This document shows, piece after piece, positions 1-9,929 of a DNA stretch of 64,000 bases. Location of the stretch: contig QEVO01000001.1 in NCBI GenBank assembly GCA_003577275.1, forward strand, positions 558,001-622,000. Reading direction: 5' to 3'. The notes beneath the pieces were generated by a model. The model was not told the DNA's origin and made no database searches. It saw only the letters and a program-made list of their open reading frames with translations. A program made the translations under genes and the position numbers. This DNA is from Pseudomonadota bacterium. GTDB lineage: Bacteria; Pseudomonadota; Alphaproteobacteria; Sphingomonadales; Govanellaceae. Every line of letters begins with the position of its first letter. Position 1 is the first letter of the stretch.

Positions 1-682
1 AATGGCTGAGGTCGAGAAGGCCATTGATCAAACGCAACAGATCCTGGCCGGCGGCGTGAATATCGCGGGCGTAGGCCCGATACTCCTCGGCTTGCAGCGG
101 TCCTAACAGACCGGAGGTCATGATTTCAGAGAACCCCAAAATGCCGTTGAGTGGGGTGCGCAGATCGTGGCTGAGAAAGGTCAGGATGCGGTTGGTGATT
201 TCTCTGGTCGCCGCATCTTCGGCCCTCCAGGCGGGTTTGGCGCGCATGATGCAGACGAAATTGCCGTTGCTTGCCGTAGAGGTATAGGGGCGCACCGTGA
301 GTTCCACCGGCTGCGGTTCCTGCCGCTTGCCGACCACGTCGACGATGACGACGGTTGGCTTGCCGTTCTCCACCGCCCGCTCGATCTGACGCATCGCTCG
401 ACGGCCGTGGTTGCGGTTGACGGCAAGCAGGGAGAATAACGGATTGCCGCATACCTCATCCCGGCGGTAACCGATTTGGCGCTCGAACTGGCGGTTGACG
501 TCAACGACGATGGGGGCCACCGTCTGGCCTTTGCTGGCGACGATGGCGATGGCCTCATCCACCTCATGGAACACCGAGTCAAAAAGACCGGGCCGGGCGG
601 CGGCTGGCGGGGCATCGCCGGCAATTGCCATGGCTTTCGAGCGTGGTGACGCCTTATCTCCGGCGGCGGTCGCTCGCTTCAT
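1..682 (-). CDS. PAS-type sensor histidine kinase, N-terminal part (cut by window edge)
   Basis: The reading frame is open through the left window edge, so only about 227 N-terminal residues are visible. A PAS-like segment (about residues 30-150) precedes a HisKA dimerisation/phosphoacceptor helix with the H-box LSHDLRTPLNG; the phospho-accepting His is about residue 172. The ATP-binding domain would lie outside the window. No membrane segment is seen, so a cytoplasmic sensor is likely. The ATG at 682 is preceded by GGAGGG about 10 nt upstream; another in-frame ATG lies 17 codons later. The gene follows the Flp/Tad operon on the same strand, behind a strong terminator, so it probably has its own promoter. 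The H-box region resembles that of the kinase at the other end of the pilus cluster (9930-11639), suggesting related proteins. The sensed signal is unknown. Confidence 0.8.
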   Translation of the reverse strand, partial: MKRATAAGDKASPRSKAMAIAGDAPPAAARPGLFDSVFHEVDEAIAIVASKGQTVAPIVVDVNRQFERQIGYRRDEVCGNPLFSLLAVNRNHGRRAMRQIERAVENGKPTVVIVDVVGKRQEPQPVELTVRPYTSTASNGNFVCIMRAKPAWRAEDAATREITNRILTFLSHDLRTPLNGILGFSEIMTSGLLGPLQAEEYRAYARDIHAAGQDLLRLINGLLDLSH

Positions 683-800
683 GCCCGTGATCACCCTCCG
701 TCGCGCCGGACGCGCCTTAATGGCTCTATTGGCGGTCAATCTGGCGTTGACAAATACAATACCTGGTGATCTTCCTCCAAAGCGAATCGCAAATCAATGC

Positions 801-832
801 AAAAAAAGCGGCCCGCAGAAGGGGCCGCTTTG
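801..832 (-). terminator. Rho-independent terminator of the tad operon
   Basis: Read on the minus strand, a 10-bp GC-rich stem (AAAGCGGCCC pairing with GGGCCGCTTT) with a short loop is followed directly by a run of T. It starts about 30 nt after the tadC stop codon and closes the pilus operon before the downstream kinase gene. Confidence 0.85.
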
Positions 833-859
833 AGGTTGTGGAGGATGCTATCTTCTAAT

Positions 860-1840
860 CTAGCGATTCACCAGGTTATCAGCGACGCTGCAGGCGGCGG
901 GCCCCATCAGCACCACGAACAGCGTCGGCATGATGAACACGATCAGCGGAATGGTCATGATCGCCGGCAGGCGGGCTGCTTTTTCCTCGGCCCGCATCAT
1001 GCGTTCGTTGCGAAATTCGGCGGACAGCACCCTAAGCGACTGAGCCAACGGCGTGCCGTATTTTTCCGCCTGGATCAGCGTTGCGGTGACCGCCTTGATC
1101 GCCGGCAGCGCCACGCGGTTGGTCAAATTGATCAGCGCCTGGCGACGCTCCGGGAGGAAGCCGAGCTCAATGGCGGTCAGACCGAACTCGTCGGCCAGCT
1201 CCGGACTGCCGCGCTCGTTCTCGCGCGCCACCCGCTGCAGGGCGGAATCAAGGGTCAGGCCCGCCTCGGCGCAGATCACCAGCAAATCCAAGGCATCCGG
1301 CAGCGACTTGCGGATGGCGTCCCGCCGCCGGGAAATCATGTTCTTTAAGTAAACGTCAGGCGCGGCGGAGGCCAGCAGCATGGCGCCCACTCCGCCGGCG
1401 AATTTCATGAAGCGCGGCCAATCGACGACCTGGAAGCCGAATATGATGACAAAGGCGATGATGCCGATGAGCGCCGGCAGCACCATCTTGAAGAACATAT
1501 AGACGACAATGGCGTCCTTGGAGCGAATGCCGGCCTCGGCAAGCTGGGCCCCGATCTTCTTTTGCTGCTCCTCCTTCAAGATATTGAAGCGGTTGGTCAG
1601 CTGCTTCATCAGGCTGACGCTTTTGGCGCGGTTGGTGGGCAGGCGTTTCTTGGGCGCCAGATAGCCGGCCTTGAGCGCGTCGCGGCGGGATTTTAAGGCT
1701 TTCAGGCGGCCGTGCATGGGGGTGCGGACAAGGCCCGAACTCCACACCGCGAGCACCATCAGAAAGGCCGCGCTGCCAGCGAGCAGCGTGATCAGGTCTT
1801 CGACCTTAAGGCCCAACGGCAAATAATCGGCGATCGTCAT
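860..1840 (-). CDS. tadC: TadC, inner-membrane platform protein of the Flp/Tad pilus
   Basis: This 326-residue type II secretion F-domain protein is one of the two polytopic proteins that form the inner-membrane platform of the tight-adherence pilus secretion machine. Hydrophobic segments are visible near residues 16-33, 115-136, 147-165 and 295-317. The conserved GspF/TadC cytoplasmic region lies between about 170 and 295 and includes LPDALDLLVICAEAGLTLD, typical of TadC. Its ATG overlaps the tadB stop in an ATGA arrangement, indicating translational coupling. It is the last gene of the pilus operon before the terminator. The platform is thought to work with the CpaF ATPase to extrude the Flp pilin. 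TadD, TadE, TadF and TadG are not found downstream, so those parts are encoded elsewhere or absent. Confidence 0.93.
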   Translation of the reverse strand: MTIADYLPLGLKVEDLITLLAGSAAFLMVLAVWSSGLVRTPMHGRLKALKSRRDALKAGYLAPKKRLPTNRAKSVSLMKQLTNRFNILKEEQQKKIGAQLAEAGIRSKDAIVVYMFFKMVLPALIGIIAFVIIFGFQVVDWPRFMKFAGGVGAMLLASAAPDVYLKNMISRRRDAIRKSLPDALDLLVICAEAGLTLDSALQRVARENERGSPELADEFGLTAIELGFLPERRQALINLTNRVALPAIKAVTATLIQAEKYGTPLAQSLRVLSAEFRNERMMRAEEKAARLPAIMTIPLIVFIMPTLFVVLMGPAACSVADNLVNR

Positions 1841-2832
1841 ATTTCAAACGAAATCATCTTAGAGATCATGAACATACCGATGCCCATCCAGATCAGCGAG
1901 CCGACGGAAGCGATCTGCGCCCGCGGATCGGTATAAAGCACCGAGGCGTATTCCGGATTCATCGTCATGATGATCCCGAACATAATGAACGGCAGCGCGC
2001 CGATGATCATGGCGCTGGCGCGCCCTTCGGACGACATCGCCTTGATCTTCAGGCGCATCTGTTGCCGGCTGCGCAAGATAGTCGAGAGATTGCTCAAGGT
2101 TTCGGCCAAGTTGCCGCCGGTTTCCTGCTGCACCGACAGACTGATGACGAAAAATTTGAATTCTTGCGTGGCCAGGCGGTCGGTCGCCGACCACAGCGCA
2201 TCAGACATGGTTTTTCCTAAGCGGATATCGTCCGAGATCTTGCGAAATTCGACGCCCACCGGGTCATCCATTTCACGGCCGACGGCAAAGATCGATTCGG
2301 TGACCGGCAGACCCGATTTCAAGCCGCGCACGATGAGGTCAATAGCCTCCGGAAACAGCGTGGTGAACTTCTTCTGCCGCATGGCGATCATGCGTGAGAC
2401 GGCAAAGTGCGGAATGAATAGCCCGATGAAGATGCCCAGCAGAATGGCCGCCACCACCGGCATGCCGCTGGCGATCGCCATCAGAAGCGACGCGCCAATG
2501 ACAGAGATGGCATTGAACAAGGCGTAGTGGCCGAGGGAAATGGTCTTGCCGGTTTGATTGAGTCGCTGACGCAATTCCGCCGGACGCGGCAGAAGCCTTT
2601 TCAACGCGCTATCAAGACTGCTTTCGCGGGCGTAAAGCAGAAGCTTGCGCGCCGCATCGCCGCCTTTGCCGCGGGCCGAAGCGGCATAGCGCGTGCGCAT
2701 CTTCGTCAGACGTTGCTGCATGGCGCGATTGGCGGGACTTAATATCCCCACGACGAACACCACCGAGATCATCAGCACGATCGTGGCGCCGAATACGCCG
2801 ATCATGATCACGTCGGGATTGATGTTGTTCAT
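1837..2832 (-). CDS. tadB: TadB, inner-membrane platform protein of the Flp/Tad pilus
   Basis: This 331-residue type II secretion F-domain protein is the partner of TadC in the inner-membrane platform. An N-terminal membrane helix (about residues 8-30) is followed by a basic cytoplasmic stretch, a hydrophobic pair near 100-145, the F domain (FPEAIDLIVRGLKSGLPV; QQETGGNLAETLSNLS) and two C-terminal membrane helices. The FPEAID and QQETGGNLAE motifs are typical of TadB. It lies 8 nt after cpaF and overlaps tadC by 4 nt, so it belongs to one transcript. Nothing unusual is seen in the sequence. Confidence 0.94.
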   Translation of the reverse strand: MNNINPDVIMIGVFGATIVLMISVVFVVGILSPANRAMQQRLTKMRTRYAASARGKGGDAARKLLLYARESSLDSALKRLLPRPAELRQRLNQTGKTISLGHYALFNAISVIGASLLMAIASGMPVVAAILLGIFIGLFIPHFAVSRMIAMRQKKFTTLFPEAIDLIVRGLKSGLPVTESIFAVGREMDDPVGVEFRKISDDIRLGKTMSDALWSATDRLATQEFKFFVISLSVQQETGGNLAETLSNLSTILRSRQQMRLKIKAMSSEGRASAMIIGALPFIMFGIIMTMNPEYASVLYTDPRAQIASVGSLIWMGIGMFMISKMISFEI

Positions 2833-2840
2833 GGCCTACC

Positions 2841-4553
<1,713 letters not shown>

Positions 4554-4559
4554 GATGAC

Positions 4560-5795
4560 TTACTTTTGACCTTTTCCCAAAAGACGAGACCACACGGATT
4601 CCGATTTTACCTCTTCAGGCGCGCCGACGATGGTCTCGGCGGCTTCCCTCAGCTTGGCGATAATCTTGCTGCCGGGCGCCGCTTGCGCGATGAACTTTGC
4701 TTGCTTGGCTGAGGCAACGACGGATTTTGGATCAAACGGGATCAGCCAATCGATCTTGCGCTCGATCGAGGCTTCAAAATCCTTCTGGTCGACTTCAACC
4801 GGACCATTCTGGCCAAGGCCATTGACCGCGACGTATACTTTTGCCGATGGCGCGATTTCCTTGACGAAGTTCAGCAGACGGATGGTGTCGCGGGCGGCGG
4901 CAAGAGACAGGTCGGTTACAATGATAACGTCCGTCGCCTCACTGATGACGAACGGGTGCTGCGCGGCGACATAGCGCGGCAGGTCCATAACTAGAACCTG
5001 ATACTTGGCGCGCAGCTCTTCGATCAGATGAGTCATCGCCGCCGGATCGGCATGAATAGGTTCCGATACCGAAGCTTCGGCGCTCAAAATGGCAAGGTTT
5101 TCGCTTTCCTTGATCACGGCGCGCTCGACAAACAAACTGTCGACCCGTCCCGGATTATCCAACGCATCGACCAGACCGCGGGCTGGCTCCAGGTCGAATA
5201 CCAGGGCGCTGGTACCGAAATGGATATCAAGATCGAGAAGCGCGGTTGATTTTCCCATCCGGTGCGCGGTGATCCACGCCAGTGTGGAGGCGATAAGGCT
5301 GGAGCCGGAGCCGCCGCGGCTGCCGATCACCGCAACCGAGCGGTGCGATACCGCCTCCGTCATCGGCGCCGCTTCTTGCGGCGCGGCGGTAAGATGCTCA
5401 GCCTGCTCAATCGCGGCGCGAATATCATTGGGCGATACCGGCTTGATGAAGTAATCGATCACGCCCGCATCGATCAGTTCGCGATAGAAACTGACGTCGT
5501 TGAGAGTGCCGATGGCGATAACAGAGGTGCCGGGCTCGCATACCTCCGCCAGGGCGTTCATGTCACCCTTGGGGTCGATGGAGTCAGACAGGTCAACCAC
5601 CAGGAACTGCGGCGACGGCGACGCGCCAAGGGAGCGAATAGCGTTTTCGATGCCGCCCATGCTGACGCTTTCCAGCGACCAGCCGCGTTCGGCGAGGATC
5701 GGCACCAAGGACTCGGTGGCGCTCGCTTCGCAGACAAAGGCGGCGAATTCGTTGCCGGGAGCCTTGGGGGAGTAATGTTTCTTCGATGTAGCCAT
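4560..5795 (-). CDS. cpaE: CpaE, receiver-like/ParA-like pilus localisation protein
   Basis: CpaE proteins place the Flp pilus machine in the cell. This one has 411 residues: an N-terminal pseudo-receiver domain (about 15-130) and a C-terminal MinD/ParA-type ATPase domain (about 150-390). The nucleotide loop reads GSRGGSGSS near residue 160, so the usual deviant Walker A lysines are absent; CpaE/TadZ proteins often have atypical loops. The later LLDLDIHFGTSA and VMDLPRY stretches fit switch and Walker B regions. The ATG at 5795 is chosen because AAAGGACG lies just upstream and it avoids overlap with cpaD; the open frame extends 53 codons further. It lies between cpaD and cpaF. Confidence 0.9.
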   Translation of the reverse strand: MATSKKHYSPKAPGNEFAAFVCEASATESLVPILAERGWSLESVSMGGIENAIRSLGASPSPQFLVVDLSDSIDPKGDMNALAEVCEPGTSVIAIGTLNDVSFYRELIDAGVIDYFIKPVSPNDIRAAIEQAEHLTAAPQEAAPMTEAVSHRSVAVIGSRGGSGSSLIASTLAWITAHRMGKSTALLDLDIHFGTSALVFDLEPARGLVDALDNPGRVDSLFVERAVIKESENLAILSAEASVSEPIHADPAAMTHLIEELRAKYQVLVMDLPRYVAAQHPFVISEATDVIIVTDLSLAAARDTIRLLNFVKEIAPSAKVYVAVNGLGQNGPVEVDQKDFEASIERKIDWLIPFDPKSVVASAKQAKFIAQAAPGSKIIAKLREAAETIVGAPEEVKSESVWSRLLGKGQK

Positions 5796-5811
5796 TGTCG
5801 GACGTCCTTTA

Positions 5812-6480
5812 CTACTTGGCGGGCGTATCAGCGCTGCCGCCGCCGCTCTTTCCGGCGCTGGACTTGGCCGGCCATTTAACCTTGTCGGCATGATAGCGTT
5901 CGATGGCGGTTGCCGCCTGCGCGCCATCCGGTCCAGCAAAATTGTCGCCCTCAATCAGGTCGCGAGGATTGGCGACCATCAGGCCAAGCGCGGTGGCGTT
6001 GGCGCAGCCGAAGTTGGAGGAGGGGGCGTTTTCATAATTCGGCCATGCCTTCTGCCGCCAGTCGGGGCAGGAGGGCAGGGTAACCACGTAACGTTCAACG
6101 GCGACGCGCACCGCGCCGGCGGCGGCGCCCAGCGGAACGGGCGAGGGCGCTACCGCGTATCCGGCGGTATTTAAATAGCGCGTCACGGCAGCGCCGGCGG
6201 CGGCGCTATCGCCGGAGTCAAGCACCAAACGATCGCCATAGCCGTAATCGACGCCGTTGAGAAACTCCACAAGCTCGGCGGCAGCGGCGGATGAAAGCTG
6301 CGTTTCATTCGCCGCCATTTTCACGTCGTGGGTTAAGCGCACCATTTCAACGGCGTTGCGCTTCTCGGTCTCGCTTCCCGACCATTCGGCGTTCTGGTGC
6401 GAGCAAGCGGTCATGGCCAGCGTCATCAGCGTCAGCACGGCGACGCGCCCCACGGTGAAAAATTTCTGCGTGTTCGCCAT
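5812..6480 (-). CDS. cpaD: CpaD, pilus biogenesis lipoprotein
   Basis: This 222-residue protein has a lipoprotein signal: a hydrophobic segment from residue 11 ending in a TAC lipobox with the lipidated Cys at about residue 26. CpaD family lipoproteins sit at the outer membrane and assist or stabilise the CpaC secretin. The region CPDWRQKAWPNYENAPSSNF followed by GCANATALG is the hallmark of CpaD. The C-terminus is Ser/Gly/Lys-rich and probably disordered. The ATG at 6480 has AGGAG 7 nt upstream. It lies 10 nt after cpaC and 16 nt before cpaE in the same operon. Confidence 0.92.
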   Translation of the reverse strand: MANTQKFFTVGRVAVLTLMTLAMTACSHQNAEWSGSETEKRNAVEMVRLTHDVKMAANETQLSSAAAAELVEFLNGVDYGYGDRLVLDSGDSAAAGAAVTRYLNTAGYAVAPSPVPLGAAAGAVRVAVERYVVTLPSCPDWRQKAWPNYENAPSSNFGCANATALGLMVANPRDLIEGDNFAGPDGAQAATAIERYHADKVKWPAKSSAGKSGGGSADTPAK

Positions 6481-6490
6481 GATGCGTCTC

Positions 6491-7996
6491 CTAATTCAAC
6501 ATGAAGCCGGCGGGGGTGACCGAAGGCTTGCCGCTCTTGTCGATGGTGGCGGGGGTGGCGTCCTGCGGGGTCGCGCGGTAGCTCTGGCCGTCAAGATAGC
6601 GTTCCTTGTCGTTGGGCACGATGAAACCGTCGTTGGGGATCGGGATCTTCTTGCCGGACACCGGCCGCACGATATAGGGAGTGACGATGATCAAAAGCTC
6701 GGTTTCGCGGCGCTGGAAGCGATCGGAGCGGAACAGCGCGCCCAACACCGGCACATCGCCCAGGCCAGGAAACTTCTGCAGCTCGCGCTCGATATCGTTT
6801 TGCAACAGGCCCGCCACCGCGAAGCTTTGGCCGCTGGCCAGCTCCACCGTGGTCTCGGCGCGCCGCACCGTCAGCGCCGGTATATTGAAGCCGTTGATGG
6901 TGATCGACCCGGACGATGACAACTGGCTGACTTCCGGCTGAACCTTGAGATTGATCTTGCTGTTGCTCATCACCGTCGGCGTGAACTTCAGCCCGACGCC
7001 GAATTGGCGGTAGTCGATGGTGATGACGCCGTTTTCCTGCGGCACGGGAATCGGAAACTCGCCGCCAGCCAGGAACGAGGCGTGCTCGCCGGAAAGCGCC
7101 GTCAAGTTCGGCTCGGCCAGCACGGTGAGGAATCCTTCGATGTCCAGCGCATCGACGATAGCGTTCAGGTCGACCTTGCCGGAGACCAGGCTGCCGACGT
7201 AGCTGCCGCTGTCCTTGCCGCCGGTAAAGAAATGGCGCGTCGGCTTGGTGGGGTCAAAAAAGCCGGGCACGGTATCTCCCGGCACCACCGGCCAGGCATA
7301 GGATCCGGCTTTTTCGCTGACAAACTCCATCACGTCGGCGGCGTTCTGCAGGCCGATCATGCTATTGCCGATGCCGACCATGCCCTCCCAATTAAAGCCG
7401 AGCTGCTTGGTGACATCGCGCGCCACTTCCGCAATGCGGACCCGCAAGTTCACCTGGTTGGGCGTGGCGATCGACATGCGGTTGACCACCTGCTGGTCCT
7501 CGCCCGCCAGTTTCAACGCCAGCGATTGCACGTCGTTGGCCTCCTCGGGCGACTTGACGGTGCCGGTCAGCACCAGCATGCCGTTCATCTGGTGGACATC
7601 GACCTTCATCTCCGGAGAAATTTGATGCAGCGCCGACTTCAATTGCGTCAGGTTGTGGGTGACGTTGATGGTGCTGCTGAAGATAACGTCGTCACCGCCG
7701 GATACCGCGTAAAGCGTGGTCGTTCCCGGCTTCTTGCCGAAGACATAGATCAGACGCGGCGATTTGACGTGCACGTCGGCCACCGCCGCATCGGCGATGA
7801 AAACGTTGGTCGCCGGCTTATCGAGCCGCACCAGCGTGCCGGTGCTGACCTCAAGATCAAGCGAGACCTCGGCCGATCTGAATACCGCCGCGGCTTCGGC
7901 ATGGCTGAAGAGCGAGGCGAGACTTACCGCCGCGATCGCCGCCATGGTCATGGCGGCCAAGGTTCGCATGCGCAGCTTTTTCATTAAGATCGACAT
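6491..7996 (-). CDS. cpaC: CpaC/RcpA outer-membrane secretin of the Flp pilus
   Basis: This 501-residue protein is exported (N-terminal signal peptide of about 35 residues ending near SHAEA). It contains a pilus-formation N-terminal domain, a BON-like domain (about 110-185) and a secretin domain (about 190-440) with NLTALSGEHASFLAGGEFP and the terminal VPVLGALF...ELLIIVTPYIV motif of type II/III secretins. It forms the ring through which the pilus leaves the cell. The ATG at 7996 is preceded by GGGAGA with good spacing; another ATG four codons later is possible. It starts 5 nt after cpaB. No unusual residues are seen. Confidence 0.95.
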   Translation of the reverse strand: MSILMKKLRMRTLAAMTMAAIAAVSLASLFSHAEAAAVFRSAEVSLDLEVSTGTLVRLDKPATNVFIADAAVADVHVKSPRLIYVFGKKPGTTTLYAVSGGDDVIFSSTINVTHNLTQLKSALHQISPEMKVDVHQMNGMLVLTGTVKSPEEANDVQSLALKLAGEDQQVVNRMSIATPNQVNLRVRIAEVARDVTKQLGFNWEGMVGIGNSMIGLQNAADVMEFVSEKAGSYAWPVVPGDTVPGFFDPTKPTRHFFTGGKDSGSYVGSLVSGKVDLNAIVDALDIEGFLTVLAEPNLTALSGEHASFLAGGEFPIPVPQENGVITIDYRQFGVGLKFTPTVMSNSKINLKVQPEVSQLSSSGSITINGFNIPALTVRRAETTVELASGQSFAVAGLLQNDIERELQKFPGLGDVPVLGALFRSDRFQRRETELLIIVTPYIVRPVSGKKIPIPNDGFIVPNDKERYLDGQSYRATPQDATPATIDKSGKPSVTPAGFMLN

Positions 7997-8001
7997 CGTT
8001 A

Positions 8002-8877
8002 TTATCTCCCGCTCTCAGCCGTGACGTTTTTGCCGGTGCCGCCGCGCACCACGACGACAGCGTCGCCGCTGCGGCCGCCGCCGGCGACAAGGCGGCTGAT
8101 ATCGCTATCTCGGGTGTAGCTTTCGCCTTTTTGCGGCACCATTGGCGCAAGATCCCCGCCGTCGGCCATGACGTCAGGATCGCCGACGCTGCGCAGGCTG
8201 AGGACGATATCCCCCATTTCCTGGGCCAGCGCCACGCTTTCGGCCTGCTTGGGCGTGACCTCTATGGTCACTGTCTTGGCCACGGCCGGCGCCGTTTGTT
8301 GATCATCGGCGCGTTGATCGATGGCGATCACGCGAACGTTGGTCAACAATGTTTGCGAGCCGTAGTTGATTTTGCCGGCGCGATCGTCATTGGTAATCTT
8401 TTGCGTCAGCATCACGTCGACGCGATCGCCGGGAAAGACAAAGCCGCCAACGCCGCTCATGGCTGTTACCTTCACCGCCACGGCGCGCATGCCGGGCGTC
8501 AGCACGGCGGAGAGAAAGCCGCGATCGCCCTTCTTGACGATGCGGGTGCGGCCGACCGGCTCGCCGCTGTGGATGCCGCTGCGCACCACCGCGCCGAGGA
8601 TGTCGTCCATTTCCCTGCCGGTCACTCGAAGGATGTAGTCCGCCGGCACTTCCTTCAAGGGCCAGCGCTGCCAGGCAAGATCGCTTTTTTGCACGATGCG
8701 GCCCGCTGGCAGATTGGCGGCGGCGACCAGGATTTGATGGTCCATTTTGGGCGCCGTTTCGGCGACTTCCGTCTTCGGCTGTTCCGAGGCCAGCCAGCTG
8801 CGGGCCAACAAGGCGGCAATGCCGGCAATCACCAACGCCGCCACGATGAGAACGATGCTTCGCGTATTGAGCGTCAT
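8002..8877 (-). CDS. cpaB: CpaB/RcpC pilus assembly protein
   Basis: This 291-residue periplasmic protein is anchored by one N-terminal helix (about residues 7-26). A SAF domain (about 45-115) contains the PAGRIVQKSDLAWQRWP stretch and is followed by an RcpC/CpaB domain with VAVKVTAMSGVGGFVFPGDR, the family signature. In Flp pili this protein is associated with the secretin and periplasmic passage. It stands between cpaA and cpaC with short gaps. The C-terminal ~35 residues are Gly/Arg/Ser-rich. Confidence 0.93.
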   Translation of the reverse strand: MTLNTRSIVLIVAALVIAGIAALLARSWLASEQPKTEVAETAPKMDHQILVAAANLPAGRIVQKSDLAWQRWPLKEVPADYILRVTGREMDDILGAVVRSGIHSGEPVGRTRIVKKGDRGFLSAVLTPGMRAVAVKVTAMSGVGGFVFPGDRVDVMLTQKITNDDRAGKINYGSQTLLTNVRVIAIDQRADDQQTAPAVAKTVTIEVTPKQAESVALAQEMGDIVLSLRSVGDPDVMADGGDLAPMVPQKGESYTRDSDISRLVAGGGRSGDAVVVVRGGTGKNVTAESGR

Positions 8878-8914
8878 TTCGCGTTATTCCTCTGCCGTTT
8901 GCTGCGGCCGCTTT

Positions 8915-9466
8915 CTAGCCGATCAATCCGGCCCGGGCTCCGAGAACCCAGGCCACGTAAAGCCCGCCGGCGGCAATGCCCAAGCCATAAGGCACCTTCG
9001 GAGCCGTCATCGTAGAGCTTAAGGTGTTTACAATCGGTGAAGTTGTGGCATTAGCCCGGGCTTTCTCGCGCACCAAGACGCCCAGGCTGACCCCGCCGCC
9101 GACCAGGGAGGTGATAAATAAGAACATAATCACCAACTGCGGTCCCGCCCACAACGCCACCGCGCCCAGGAGCTTGACGTCGCCGCCGCCCATGACGCCG
9201 GCGGCGAACAGCCCGGTGGCGCCGGCGAACACCAGGCCGGCCACCAGCACGGCCGACCAGGCCTGGCGCCAAACGTCGCCATAAAGTCGTGCGCCGCCAT
9301 CCGCCAGGGCGTATTCCGTCAGCATCAGAATCAGCCAACCGCCGGCAACCGCCAGGCATAGCCAGTTGGGGATGATGTAGCGGCGGGCATCGCTGATTGC
9401 TGCGGCAACCATTAGCGCCGCCAGCACGGCCGGCAGCAGCAGTTCCGCCATCGCGGGAAAACCCAT
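8915..9466 (-). CDS. cpaA: CpaA/TadV prepilin peptidase
   Basis: This membrane aspartyl peptidase removes the leader of Flp prepilin. It has 183 residues from the chosen start and about five to six hydrophobic segments. The two catalytic aspartates are visible in ISDARRYIIPNWL (about residue 27) and in the GGGDVK motif (about residue 102). The ATG at 9466 is selected because AGAGGG lies 5-8 nt upstream; the frame is open for 32 more codons, but the extension lacks a better site and is not hydrophobic. It lies after flp, separated by a hairpin that could reduce expression of the downstream machine genes relative to the pilin. Confidence 0.92.
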   Translation of the reverse strand: MGFPAMAELLLPAVLAALMVAAAISDARRYIIPNWLCLAVAGGWLILMLTEYALADGGARLYGDVWRQAWSAVLVAGLVFAGATGLFAAGVMGGGDVKLLGAVALWAGPQLVIMFLFITSLVGGGVSLGVLVREKARANATTSPIVNTLSSTMTAPKVPYGLGIAAGGLYVAWVLGARAGLIG

Positions 9467-9562
9467 TTCACCCTCTTGCGTCATCGCTTGGCGGCGGATG
9501 GTAAGGATCCGCCACCCTTCATTGTCATTGGTGCGGTCCGCTTGACGCGAACCGAGAGACAC

Positions 9563-9597
9563 AAACGGCCCCGGGAATAAGGGACCCGGAGCCGTTT
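9563..9597 (-). terminator. Hairpin between flp and cpaA, possible attenuator
   Basis: A long imperfect stem (AAACGGC...GCCGTTT with an inner CCGGG/CCCGG) lies 34 nt after the flp stop. There is no clear T-run after it on the minus strand. It may be a partial terminator or an RNA-stabilising 3' hairpin that keeps pilin mRNA more abundant than the assembly genes. Confidence 0.6.
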
Positions 9598-9630
9598 GAT
9601 AGCGTTGGAAAAATGACCCCAGGCCGGGGA

Positions 9631-9810
9631 TTAGCCGGCGGCGGTGGCCAGTTCGTCGTTCACCGTTGTAAAGGTGGTCGACAACGAAGAACCGACGTTG
9701 GTCAGAGCCCCGATCGCGACGATCGAGATGAGGGCGGCGATCAGACCGTATTCGATAGCGGTAGCGCCGGCCTCATTTTTACGAAGTCTTTTCAAAAGAT
9801 TGATGAGCAT
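9631..9810 (-). CDS. flp: Flp/Fap-type major pilin
   Basis: This 59-residue prepilin has a short basic leader ending EAG, then ATAIEYGLIAALISI. The processed N-terminus therefore has Glu at +5 and Tyr at +6, the Flp signature, within a hydrophobic helix used for assembly. The remaining ~25 residues form a short soluble tail. CpaA should cleave after the Gly. The ATG at 9810 has GGAGA six nt upstream; a GTG one codon earlier is less likely. It is the first gene of the pilus operon. The 120-nt upstream gap probably carries its promoter, including a CtrA-like half site. Confidence 0.95.
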   Translation of the reverse strand: MLINLLKRLRKNEAGATAIEYGLIAALISIVAIGALTNVGSSLSTTFTTVNDELATAAG

Positions 9811-9868
9811 CACTCGTCTCCAGTTGCCAAGTTATGGTGATGCCACTATCGCTGAAATGTCTGAAGAA

Positions 9869-9876
9869 ATGGTTAA
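9869..9876 (-). promoter_or_regulatory. CtrA-like half site upstream of flp
   Basis: The minus strand carries TTAACCAT about 60 nt upstream of the flp start codon. This matches the 8-mer CtrA half site described in alphaproteobacteria, and pilA of Caulobacter is CtrA-controlled. A second TTAA lies 16 nt further upstream, which is not the classical 7-nt spacing. The assignment is by motif only. Confidence 0.4.
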
Positions 9877-9929
9877 TGCGATGGGGTCTAGTTTAATTCT
9901 TTTTTGCCACGAGAAAGTGACGGCGCTTT

